Source of the DNA: Pseudomonas sp. LS-2
Lineage (GTDB): Bacteria > Pseudomonadota > Gammaproteobacteria > Pseudomonadales > Pseudomonadaceae
Reading direction: 5' to 3'
Assembly (NCBI RefSeq): GCF_003605735.1
Contig: NZ_QXTJ01000003.1
Span: 58,907 to 122,906 of the forward strand
DNA length: 64,000 nucleotides
Both the position numbers and the translations under genes were made by a program. This document shows, one piece after another, positions 56,033 through 63,698 of this stretch (position 1 is the stretch's first letter; every line of letters starts with the position of its first letter). The notes under the pieces were generated by a model. The model did not search any database and had not been told where the DNA came from. It was given only the letters and a program-made list of their open reading frames with translations.

Positions 56033-56062
56033 TTGACAACAAAACGTGCATTTGACTAAATC
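56033..56062 (+). promoter_or_regulatory. Possible promoter of the MFS gene
   Basis: TTGACA at 56033-56038 matches the -35 consensus. TAAATC at 56057-56062 is a weak -10 after an 18-nt spacer. The palindrome at 56067-56076 would overlap the transcript start. Confidence 0.45.
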
Positions 56063-56066
56063 CACA

Positions 56067-56076
56067 GTCGTACGAC
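56067..56076. promoter_or_regulatory. Palindrome GTCGTACGAC, possible operator
   Basis: This is a perfect 10-bp palindrome 49 nt before the MFS start codon and just after the possible promoter. GACGTATAAC directly follows it as a looser copy. Placement suits repression by an unlinked regulator. Confidence 0.4.
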
Positions 56077-56125
56077 GACGTATAACGCTCGCCGCTAAAT
56101 AAAAACAATATCAAGAGTGGATTCG

Positions 56126-57439
56126 ATGAAAATCAAAGGCATCCGTTGGTGGATGGTCGCGCTGATTACCGGTGGCATGATCGTCAACTACCTCGCTCGC
56201 AACACCCTCTCCGTCGCCGCTCCGACCATGATGAGCGAGCTGAACATCTCCACCGAACAATACTCACACGTGGTCATCGCCTGGCAGATGGGCTATGCCT
56301 TCATGCAGCCGGTCGCCGGTTATGTGATTGACGCCATCGGCACCAAACTCGGTTTCGCCCTTTTTGCAGTCGCCTGGTCGATCGCCTGCGCGTCGGCGGC
56401 CATGGCTACGGGATGGCAGAGCCTCGCGTTTCTACGCAGCCTTTTGGGTATCACCGAGGCGGCGGGTTTTCCTGCGGCGATCAAAGCGACCACCGAGTGG
56501 GTTCCCGCCAGGGAGCGTTCAGTCGCGAGCGGCCGGTTCAACATCGGCTCGTCCATTGGCGCGCTGCTGGCCCCGCCGTTGGTGGTGTGGGCGATCCTTC
56601 ACAGTGGCTGGGAAGTCGCCTTTATCATCGTTGGAGCCTTGGGTCTGGTGTGGACGGGCAGCTGGCTGCTGTTTTACAAGCACCCACTCAATCAGCGCCT
56701 GCTCGGCGATGAGGAGCGCGATTACATTCTGGCGGGTCAGGAATCGCACCTCAAAGACGCCCCGGCCGAACGCGCCAGCTGGAAGAAGATCGTCGGCACC
56801 CGCAACTTCTACGCCATCGCCTCTGCGCGCATGCTTTCAGAGCCTGCGTGGCAGACGTTCAATGCCTGGATTCCGCTGTACCTGATGACCGAACGGCACA
56901 TGAACATCAAGGAAATTGCCATGTTCGCCTGGCTCCCATTCCTCGCGGCCGACATTGGCTGCGTGCTCGGCGGTTACCTGAGCCCGTTCTTTTACAAGCA
57001 CTTCAAAGTGTCGCTGCTGACCTCTCGCAAAATGGTCATGGTACTCGGTTCGCTGTGCATGATCGGCCCGGGGTGCATCGGTCTGGTCGATAGCCCATAC
57101 GTGGCGATTGCCCTGCTGTGCGCTGGCGGCTTCGCCCACCAGACGCTTTCCGGCGCCCTGTACGCCATCACTTCGGACTCGTTCGGCAAGAACGAAGTGG
57201 GGACTGCGACAGGCCTGGGCGGCATGTTCGGCTTCCTCGGTGCTGCGCTGTTCACACTGGTGCTCGGGATCATGGTGACCAAGGTCGGCTACAGCCCGCT
57301 GTTCGTGGCCCTGGCCGCATTCGACATCGTTGCTGCGACCATCATCTGGTTCGTCACCAAACCACTGTCGTCTCAATCTTTGCCACAGCGCATCACAGAA
57401 GCGTCTCCCGACTCGGCTGACGTTCTACCGACGGCGTAA
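56126..57439 (+). CDS. MFS transporter, ACS/hexuronate family
   Basis: The ATG at 56126 (MKIKGIRWWMVALITGGMIVNYLARNTLSVAAP) gives 437 residues and about twelve hydrophobic helices. The motif NYLARNTLSVAAPTMM followed by GYAFMQPVAGYVIDAIGTKLGF is typical of anion:cation symporters such as ExuT. Family members take up hexuronates, aldarates or related acids. No sugar-acid catabolic gene is next to it, so the substrate is only inferred. Confidence 0.88.
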   Translation: MKIKGIRWWMVALITGGMIVNYLARNTLSVAAPTMMSELNISTEQYSHVVIAWQMGYAFMQPVAGYVIDAIGTKLGFALFAVAWSIACASAAMATGWQSLAFLRSLLGITEAAGFPAAIKATTEWVPARERSVASGRFNIGSSIGALLAPPLVVWAILHSGWEVAFIIVGALGLVWTGSWLLFYKHPLNQRLLGDEERDYILAGQESHLKDAPAERASWKKIVGTRNFYAIASARMLSEPAWQTFNAWIPLYLMTERHMNIKEIAMFAWLPFLAADIGCVLGGYLSPFFYKHFKVSLLTSRKMVMVLGSLCMIGPGCIGLVDSPYVAIALLCAGGFAHQTLSGALYAITSDSFGKNEVGTATGLGGMFGFLGAALFTLVLGIMVTKVGYSPLFVALAAFDIVAATIIWFVTKPLSSQSLPQRITEASPDSADVLPTA

Positions 57440-57511
57440 GGCTGAAACAGGATATTGCACAGCGTTCTGGCCCTGACTAGTCTTAGGGCCTGTCCGAACA
57501 GAGGAATGTCC

Positions 57512-58141
57512 ATGTCTGCGCCCAGCATGACGCTGTATTACAACGCCGCTTCGCCTTTTGCGCGAAAGGTGTTGGTTTTGCTTCACGAGACGGGACAAAC
57601 CCAGAGGGTCAAGCTCAAGTCGGTGATGGTCACCCCGGTGACCCCCGACAGCGAGCTGTGCCATGAAAACCCGTGTGGAAAGATCCCGGCGCTGTGCCTG
57701 GCCGATAACAACGTAATCCACGATAGTCGGGTGATCCTCGACTATCTCGATCATCAACACGTCGGCAATCTGTTGATCCCTCATGAAGGTTCGGCACGCT
57801 GGAGGCGACTGACCCTGGCATCGCTCGCCGACGCGGCCCTCGATGCCGCGGTATTGATCCGCTATGAAACCTTCCTGCGCCCGGAAGAAAAACGCTGGTC
57901 ACAGTGGCTGGACAATCAGCACGAAAAAATCGCCCGCTCGCTGGCCTACTTGGAGGCCGAGGCGGTGACCGAGTTGAGCTCGCATTTCGACATCGCCTCG
58001 ATCAGCGTGGCTTGTGCCTTGGGGTACCTGGATTTCCGCCAACCGAACCTTGGCTGGCGAAGCAGCTATCCACGCCTGGCCAACTGGTACTACGAAGTCA
58101 GTCAGCGACCTTCGATGCTGGAGACCCAGCCGCCCGCATAA
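57512..58141 (+). CDS. Glutathione S-transferase family protein
   Basis: The ATG at 57512 (MSAPSMTLYYNAASPFARKVLVLLHETG) has GAGG 7 nt upstream. The ATG at 57506 is too close to that site. The 209-residue product has a thioredoxin-like N-terminal domain with SPFARKV at the active site and NPCGKIPALCLADNNVIHDSRVILDYLD, then a helical C-terminal domain. It may conjugate or bind electrophiles; the substrate is unknown. Its last 44 nt overlap a small gene on the other strand. Confidence 0.9.
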   Translation: MSAPSMTLYYNAASPFARKVLVLLHETGQTQRVKLKSVMVTPVTPDSELCHENPCGKIPALCLADNNVIHDSRVILDYLDHQHVGNLLIPHEGSARWRRLTLASLADAALDAAVLIRYETFLRPEEKRWSQWLDNQHEKIARSLAYLEAEAVTELSSHFDIASISVACALGYLDFRQPNLGWRSSYPRLANWYYEVSQRPSMLETQPPA

Positions 58142-58343
58142 TCTTCCCCGGAACCGAGCAGATTTCAGTGGGGGTGAAATCCTCCGCGAATAGCCGGTGT
58201 ATCCGCTGTAAATGCTTCGGGGGATCAATCCACTTGCACAGGCATTCGCCCTCACGGGACGGCGGCATCATCCCGTCGATGATGACTGCGAACAGCTGCC
58301 GGGCCATCCGCTGATCTTCGCGCAACCCCAGCCAGTTACTCAT
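58098..58343 (-). CDS. Small protein translationally coupled to creD
   Basis: The 81-residue ORF (MSNWLGLREDQRMARQLFAVIIDGMMPP…) starts inside the last codons of creD, with ATG at 58343 overlapping the creD stop region. GAGGTG within creD serves as a well-placed ribosome site. It has one CLC pair (EGECLCKWIDPPKHLQRIH), no membrane segment and no family I recognise. Its end runs 44 nt into the 3' end of the GST gene on the opposite strand. Confidence 0.62.
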   Translation of the reverse strand: MSNWLGLREDQRMARQLFAVIIDGMMPPSREGECLCKWIDPPKHLQRIHRLFAEDFTPTEICSVPGKIMRAAGSPASKVAD

Positions 58344-59712
58344 GATTCACCTCAATCGGCACTTCGGGCGCTCTGGCCGCGCGCTGCAATATCGCGTACC
58401 AGTCCAGTTTGCGAGTCAGCACCATGAACAGCATCAGCAGGCCAAACAGCAGCAGCGAACCCATCAGCAGCGCGTAGTCTTCAGCGCTGAGCAGGCCGTA
58501 GAGCAAGGCATACAGGATCGCCAGCCCCAGACCGAAACCCAGCCCGAGAACTACATTTCCCAGCACATGGCAGACGTAGAAGCCAATCAGCGCAACGCAG
58601 GCTGCCGCCGACAGCAGGTACGCCCTACCAAAACCCAGGTGCTCGGAAAGCGACAACAACAGCAGAAAAAACAGCGCCAGCGACGCGCCGACCAACGCAT
58701 ATTGCACGGGGTGTACGGCCAATCCCCTGAGGACTTCGAACAACAGAAAGCCGGCGAAGGTCAGCCAGATGAACAGCAATGAGTATTTGATCGAACGATC
58801 GGCCTTCAAGTACTGATCGACGGGTGAAATGAAGCTCACGCCAAAACTGCGATCCTTGAATTCTTGGCACACCTGATCGGCTGTGCAGCGATTGAGGGTT
58901 TCCTGAAGGTTCGTCGAGAAGAACGAGCTCTGCCAACTGGCCGTGAAGCCCTTTTCGGAGACCTCTCGCCGGGTCGGCAGGTAATTGCCGAAGAAGCTGG
59001 GATGCGGCCAGTCGGCGGACAGGTTCACCGTGCTGGACTTACCCACCGGCGTGACCTGAAGTTGCCCGGTGCCTTGCAGGCGCAGATCAAAGGCGAAGTC
59101 CAGCCGGCTCTGATCTGCACCACTCTCCACCGGCAATGCCGCGCTCACCCCCTCGCCGAGTAGCGGTACGTGGGTACCGGGTACGAAATCCAGCTCCTCA
59201 CCGTTCAGTCTGAGTTTGAGGGCATTTTCGATTCCGCGGACATCACTGATACCGACTGCCAGAAACGGTTCATCGAACTGATAGCTGTCGAAATCATCCT
59301 CCAGGCCGAAGTGTCTAGGCAGCACAAAGTGGCCTTTGATCTGATTGTCTGCGTGGTACAGCCGTGCCTCGTAAATGCCCCTGGCGCGGACTTCGGTCTG
59401 CACCGTGCCATTGAGTTCGAAATGCTCGGGCAGAAAATACAGGCGTCCTCGCTCTTCGACGGTGTCCAGGTAACGCTGCTGACTCTCGGCATTGAGCTTC
59501 CAGACCCTAGTGTTTTTGCGATACGGCACGATCAACAGCGGCCCAGTCAATTGCTGGCTGAAACTGGAGCTGCGCGCGATATCGTGCAACACCTCGTTGC
59601 GACGGTTCTGCCGATCCTGAATCAACCCGTCGATCATCATCAGCGGGATCAGCAGCAGAAGGATGAGCAGACCGATCACCCCCAGTTTGTAAAGCGTCAT
59701 GCCTCGATTCAT
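58336..59712 (-). CDS. creD: Inner membrane protein CreD
   Basis: The ATG at 59712 (MNRGMTLYKLGVIGLLILLLLIPLMMIDGL) gives 458 residues; the open frame runs 32 codons further without support. A first membrane helix at about 8-28 precedes a large periplasmic part (to about 310) and six more helices, e.g. YSLLFIWLTFAGFLLFEVLRG. RSSSFSQQLTGPLLIVPY is a family mark. CreD is a CreBC-controlled membrane protein linked to envelope stress and beta-lactam tolerance. A degenerate cre tag is at 59760-59775. Confidence 0.94.
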   Translation of the reverse strand: MNRGMTLYKLGVIGLLILLLLIPLMMIDGLIQDRQNRRNEVLHDIARSSSFSQQLTGPLLIVPYRKNTRVWKLNAESQQRYLDTVEERGRLYFLPEHFELNGTVQTEVRARGIYEARLYHADNQIKGHFVLPRHFGLEDDFDSYQFDEPFLAVGISDVRGIENALKLRLNGEELDFVPGTHVPLLGEGVSAALPVESGADQSRLDFAFDLRLQGTGQLQVTPVGKSSTVNLSADWPHPSFFGNYLPTRREVSEKGFTASWQSSFFSTNLQETLNRCTADQVCQEFKDRSFGVSFISPVDQYLKADRSIKYSLLFIWLTFAGFLLFEVLRGLAVHPVQYALVGASLALFFLLLLSLSEHLGFGRAYLLSAAACVALIGFYVCHVLGNVVLGLGFGLGLAILYALLYGLLSAEDYALLMGSLLLFGLLMLFMVLTRKLDWYAILQRAARAPEVPIEVNHE

Positions 59713-59759
59713 GTGGCTCTCTCCGTTTTGATGGGGAGAGTCTGAGAACGGTTTGTGGA

Positions 59760-59775
59760 GTGACGATGAGGCGAA
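59760..59775 (-). promoter_or_regulatory. Possible cre tag upstream of creD
   Basis: On the minus strand TTCGC-CTCATC-GTCAC matches the CreB tag TTCAC-N6-TTCAC in four of five bases per half, with the exact 6-nt spacing. It is 47 nt before the creD start codon. Confidence 0.45.
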
Positions 59776-59813
59776 TGTGGAGATTGTGTGGGCAATCGCG
59801 TCAATCAAACCCG

Positions 59814-61235
59814 TCAGCGCGGGAACACAAGCCGCACCACCACCCCACCTTCGACATTGCCAATGCGCAACTCGCCGCCATGCAGTTGCATGACCTCCTC
59901 GACAAAGTTCAGCCCCAGACCGGTGCTTTTGCGTCCTCCGTCGGGCCTTGAAAGAGAATAGAAGCGCTCGCTCAGACGAGGCAGTGCGTAGTCAGGAATG
60001 GGCTCGGCAGTGTTGAAAAGGGTGACTTCTACCCCGGCGCTCACCCGCTCGGCCGTGAAGCGCAGGGTGCCGTTCAACGGCGTGAAATCCAGTGCGTTAT
60101 CCAGCAGATTGGCAAACCCCTGCCGCAGCAGAAAATGCTCGCCGGTCACCGTCACGTGCTGCGCAATCTGTTGCTCAACCCGCAACAGGCGGCTCTCGAT
60201 GCGAGCACGCTGGGCCGCCAGCGTGTCCTCGATCAGGTCTGACAGGGAGACGAGAGCGTGCTCTTCCAGCCCTTGCCGCTGTTCAACCATCGCCAGATTC
60301 AGCAGCCGCTCGATCAATTGCTGCATGCGCGCACTTTCGCTACCGATATTGCCCACGAAGCGCCGGCGCTGGTCGGCAGGCATGTCGCCCTCCAGCAGTT
60401 CCGCCGCGCCACGAATAGCCGCCAAAGGACTCTTCAACTCATGGGTCAGCGTATGTACGTAGCGCTCGACATAGGCCTTGCCCTCCAGTTGCGTGCGCAT
60501 GTGCTCTACAGCAACCGACAACTGCGCCAGCTCGCCGCCGCGATACTTCGGAAGCTCCGCCCGGCGTCCCTCGCTCACGGCCTGGGCGTAATCGGTGAGT
60601 CGACGTAGCGATTTGCTCAGCCACCACGACAGCAGCGCGCCGAACAGCAGGCCAAGCAGCACCAGCCCGGCGCCGTACCAAAGTAATCGTCGTTCCGTTC
60701 GGTCCACATAGGGCTGCAGAGAGCTATTGGGTTTGGCGACGGTCACCACCCCGATGATGTGGCCCTCATCGCGAATCGGAGCGCCCACATGCATGACCGA
60801 AGAATCGGGATCCTGAGGATCGCTGCGGGTCGAGCGCGCGCCGTATTCGCCACGCAAGGTCAGATACACATCGTTCCAGCGTGAGTAATCCTGGCCCACG
60901 GCCTCGCCGCTGGAGTCGAGCAACACGACGCCCTTGGCATCGGTTACATAGATGCGGTTATTGACCTGATTCTTCGGCAAGCCCCAGATCGTGGCGCCCG
61001 GCTGACGCAATCCGTAGGCTTTAAGCACTTCCGGAAGTCGACTCTGGCTCAGGGTGCCCGCCTTGACGTCTTCGCGCACCAGTTCGGCCAGCAGATTAGC
61101 CGTGTCCACGAGGGTTTCTTCGGTGGATTGCCGCACGCCGGGACGCACCTCTTTCATTACGGTGCCGAGTACGAAATAACCGGTCAGGCCGATGAACAGC
61201 GCGTAGACCAGAAAGATGCGAATGCCCAGACGCAT
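59814..61235 (-). CDS. creC: Sensor histidine kinase CreC
   Basis: The 473-residue kinase has an N-terminal helix (residues about 6-26), a periplasmic sensor region, a second helix near 185-205 (LLWYGAGLVLLGLLFGALLSWWL), a HAMP segment, the phosphoacceptor His in HTLTHELKSPLAAIRGAAELLEG and ATPase boxes including FANLLDNALDF and KSTGLGLNFV. It senses carbon or envelope state and phosphorylates CreB. It overlaps creB by 1 nt (TGATG). Confidence 0.95.
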   Translation of the reverse strand: MRLGIRIFLVYALFIGLTGYFVLGTVMKEVRPGVRQSTEETLVDTANLLAELVREDVKAGTLSQSRLPEVLKAYGLRQPGATIWGLPKNQVNNRIYVTDAKGVVLLDSSGEAVGQDYSRWNDVYLTLRGEYGARSTRSDPQDPDSSVMHVGAPIRDEGHIIGVVTVAKPNSSLQPYVDRTERRLLWYGAGLVLLGLLFGALLSWWLSKSLRRLTDYAQAVSEGRRAELPKYRGGELAQLSVAVEHMRTQLEGKAYVERYVHTLTHELKSPLAAIRGAAELLEGDMPADQRRRFVGNIGSESARMQQLIERLLNLAMVEQRQGLEEHALVSLSDLIEDTLAAQRARIESRLLRVEQQIAQHVTVTGEHFLLRQGFANLLDNALDFTPLNGTLRFTAERVSAGVEVTLFNTAEPIPDYALPRLSERFYSLSRPDGGRKSTGLGLNFVEEVMQLHGGELRIGNVEGGVVVRLVFPR

Positions 61236-61915
61236 CAGCTGTGATCCGGACTGTAGCTGTAACCCAGCCCGCGATGGGTCTGGATAGGTTCGGCGTCGGC
61301 GGCGATGGTACGCAGCTTGGCGCGCACACTCTTGATGTGGGTATCGATACTGCGCTCATAACCTGCATCGCTGGGAACACCAACGGCGTCCAGCAGTTGT
61401 TCGCGGCTGAACACCCGTTGTGGCTGCTCCAACAGGCGTTGCAGCAGACGAAATTCGTGACGCGTAAGGTTCAGCGGCTGCCCGCGATAGCTGACGAGCA
61501 CGCGTTGCGCATCGATCACGAAATGGGGACCGGTTGGCGGGGTTTCAGTGCGCGGCATCATGCGCTTGAGAATCGCCCTGACCCTGGCAGTGACTTCTCG
61601 TGGGCTGAACGGCTTGACCACGTAATCGTCCGCGCCGATCTCAAGCCCTACCACGCGATCAATCTCGCCGTTGCGTGCGCTGAGGAACATCACCGGAACG
61701 TCGCTGAAGCGGCGCAACTGTTTGCAGGTTTCAAAGCCGCTGATGTCAGGCAAGCCGATATCGAGAATGATCAGGTCGGCGGGAGTCTTGCGCTGATGAT
61801 CGACTGCGGCCTGCCCCAATGTCAGCCACGTCGTTGTGAAACCCTCGCCCTGCAAGGCGTACACGAGGGTGTCGGCGATGGCGGCTTCGTCTTCGACAAT
61901 CAGAATGTGGGGCAT
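61235..61915 (-). CDS. creB: Response regulator CreB
   Basis: The 226-residue OmpR/PhoB-type regulator has a receiver with acidic pocket IVEDEAAIADT, phosphoacceptor Asp in LIILDIGLPDISG and Lys in DYVVKPFSPRE, then a winged helix ending RSIDTHIKSVRAKLRTIAAD. It is the first gene of creB-creC-creD and binds cre tags upstream of its targets, creD being the main one. Confidence 0.95.
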   Translation of the reverse strand: MPHILIVEDEAAIADTLVYALQGEGFTTTWLTLGQAAVDHQRKTPADLIILDIGLPDISGFETCKQLRRFSDVPVMFLSARNGEIDRVVGLEIGADDYVVKPFSPREVTARVRAILKRMMPRTETPPTGPHFVIDAQRVLVSYRGQPLNLTRHEFRLLQRLLEQPQRVFSREQLLDAVGVPSDAGYERSIDTHIKSVRAKLRTIAADAEPIQTHRGLGYSYSPDHS

Positions 61916-61974
61916 GGCATCCGAGCACTTGGCGTAAAGCCGGAACGGTGACGGATATCAGCCCCACACGTCAA

Positions 61975-62475
61975 TCAGCACTGAGGCTTGTCGGCGGTGT
62001 ATCGACGCGCCGGATTGACCGCTGCGCCGAATTCGCGCAGGGCCTTCGCACCGATCAGTAACGGGTAGTTGAAGTGGCTGCGGTCGACCAGATTGACCTC
62101 GACGGTGCGCTTGACGTCGCCCAGGCAAAGCTCGAGGTCCACGACCGGGCGCTTGGTCGGATCGACGGGTTCGTCTTCGTCCTCTCCGTCGGACCGACCC
62201 TTGATGCGGCTGATGCGCGACACCTTGTGCTCGTACACCTTGTTGTCCGCATCTTTGGTCGCCAGACGGAAACGCACCCAGTCGTCCCCATCCCGTTTGA
62301 ACAGTTCGATGTCTTTGGCCGACAGCGACGCCGTCAGTGCGCCGGTGTCCATCTTGGCCTTGAAGGTCTCGCCCAACTCGGAGACCTGAATGTATTCGTA
62401 GCGACCGTATAACGTCGGCTCGGCAGCCATGACAGGCAAAGCCAGCAGGGAAAGAAGCGCCAGAAGGGATTTCAC
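61975..62475 (-). CDS. Retropepsin-like aspartic protease with signal peptide
   Basis: The GTG at 62475 (VKSLLALLSLLALPVMAAEP) gives 166 residues with a clear signal peptide cleaved near residue 18. The upstream open frame is not protein-like. GAGG lies 10 nt before the GTG. FKAKMDTGALTASLSA holds the retropepsin Asp-Thr-Gly. LLIGAKALREFGAAVNPARRYT ends the domain. The family is annotated as ATP-dependent zinc protease or RimK-linked peptidase, but the DTG points to an aspartic protease, here periplasmic. The substrate is unknown. Confidence 0.88.
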   Translation of the reverse strand: MKSLLALLSLLALPVMAAEPTLYGRYEYIQVSELGETFKAKMDTGALTASLSAKDIELFKRDGDDWVRFRLATKDADNKVYEHKVSRISRIKGRSDGEDEDEPVDPTKRPVVDLELCLGDVKRTVEVNLVDRSHFNYPLLIGAKALREFGAAVNPARRYTADKPQC

Positions 62476-62671
62476 GTAACAGGTTCCTCGCAATGAATGG
62501 GCGTTGCACGGGCCCGATTTTAGACCGCAACTTTGTCGTTCGTTCGCCAACTAAAGAAGAACCGCAGACTATCTGTAAACGAGTGAAACATTTGTGAGCG
62601 ACCGCCGGATTTGGCTCCCGGAGTCTGGCTGCTTATCATTGCCGGCCCTTTGTCACGACCTTGAGTGATTT

Positions 62672-63565
62672 ATGCGTCACCTGCTCACCGGAATTACCGT
62701 CACGCTGTTGCTGCTGCTCAACACCCTAGTGCTGTTCGGGCCATTGATGGTTTTCGCGCTGCTCAAACTGGTGTTCCAGAGTGAAATGCGTGACCGTTGT
62801 TCGTGGGCAGTGATGTGGATCGCCGAGACGTGGGTCGAAATCAACAAGTTGATTTTCAAGCTGTGCCTTCCGACTCGATGGGAGATCAGCGGCCATGAAG
62901 GCTTGCGCGGCGACACGTCCTACCTCGTCGTCAGCAATCATCAATCCTGGGTGGACATTCCGGCGCTGGTGCAGGCGTTGAATCGCCGTACACCCTTTTT
63001 CAAATTCTTTCTGAAAAAAGAGCTCATCTGGGTACCGTTCCTGGGTCTTGCCTGGTGGGCCCTCGATTACCCATTCATGAAACGCTACACCAAGGCGTTT
63101 CTGGCAAAGAACCCGGAACTCAAAGGCAAGGATCTGGAAATCACCAAAGAAGCGTGCGAGCTGTTCAAACGCCAGCCGGTGACCATCGTGAACTATCTGG
63201 AAGGCACCCGCTTCACGCCGGCCAAACAGGCCGAGCAAACGTCGCCCTACCCCTACCTGCTCAAGCCCAAGGCGGGGGGCGTGGCGTTCGTCCTGGCCGC
63301 GATGGGCGAGCAGCTCGATGCCGTGCTGGACGTGACCGTGGTGTATCCGGGCGCCCGGATTCCGGGGTTCTGGGATCTGATTTCAGGCCGGGTTCCGCGG
63401 GCAATCATCGACATAAAAACCCGTGAACTCGACCCTGCGCTGTGGCAGGGCGATTACGAAAATGACCCTGTTTTCCGCGAGTACGTGCAGAACTGGGTTA
63501 ACCAGTTGTGGCGGGAGAAGAATGCACGAATCGCTGAATTGCGCGGGGATCGGACGAGTAGCTGA
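62672..63565 (+). CDS. 1-acylglycerol-3-phosphate acyltransferase-like protein (YihG family)
   Basis: The 297-residue membrane protein starts with a long hydrophobic helix (LLTGITVTLLLLLNTLVLFGPLMVF). The PlsC motifs follow: NHQSWVDIP (H-x4-D) near residue 88, FFKFFLKKELIWVPFLG, the EGTR motif in YLEGTRFTP near 175 and a late VVYPG. It would transfer acyl chains to lysophosphatidate. The variant matches YihG, a second PlsC-like enzyme in E. coli that alters acyl composition. Confidence 0.92.
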   Translation: MRHLLTGITVTLLLLLNTLVLFGPLMVFALLKLVFQSEMRDRCSWAVMWIAETWVEINKLIFKLCLPTRWEISGHEGLRGDTSYLVVSNHQSWVDIPALVQALNRRTPFFKFFLKKELIWVPFLGLAWWALDYPFMKRYTKAFLAKNPELKGKDLEITKEACELFKRQPVTIVNYLEGTRFTPAKQAEQTSPYPYLLKPKAGGVAFVLAAMGEQLDAVLDVTVVYPGARIPGFWDLISGRVPRAIIDIKTRELDPALWQGDYENDPVFREYVQNWVNQLWREKNARIAELRGDRTSS

Positions 63566-63570
63566 TCCAT

Positions 63571-63659
63571 TGCAGGAGCGCGCCTGCCCGCGATTGCGAT
63601 GTGTCAGTCAGCAGAGGCATATCTGACGTCATGCATTCGCGGGCAAGCGCGCTCCTACG
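63571..63659. repeat. Inverted repeat pair, GTAGGAGCGCGCTTGCCC family (second copy)
   Basis: TGCAGGAGCGCGCCTGCCCG and the inverted CGCGGGCAAGCGCGCTCCTA bracket about 40 nt. It is the same family as 46143-46232 and lies between the acyltransferase and DUF2780 genes. Confidence 0.88.
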
Positions 63660-63698
63660 GGTTCGGCGTCACTCAAAGCAGGTGTTCAGCCAGCGAAA

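Larger units (their letters stand above)
55791..56125. other. Intergenic region before the MFS transporter gene
   Basis: These 335 nt hold the hairpin at 55823-55855, an AT-rich stretch near 55980-56060, a possible promoter and a palindrome at 56067-56076. I see no convincing gene. Confidence 0.6.
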
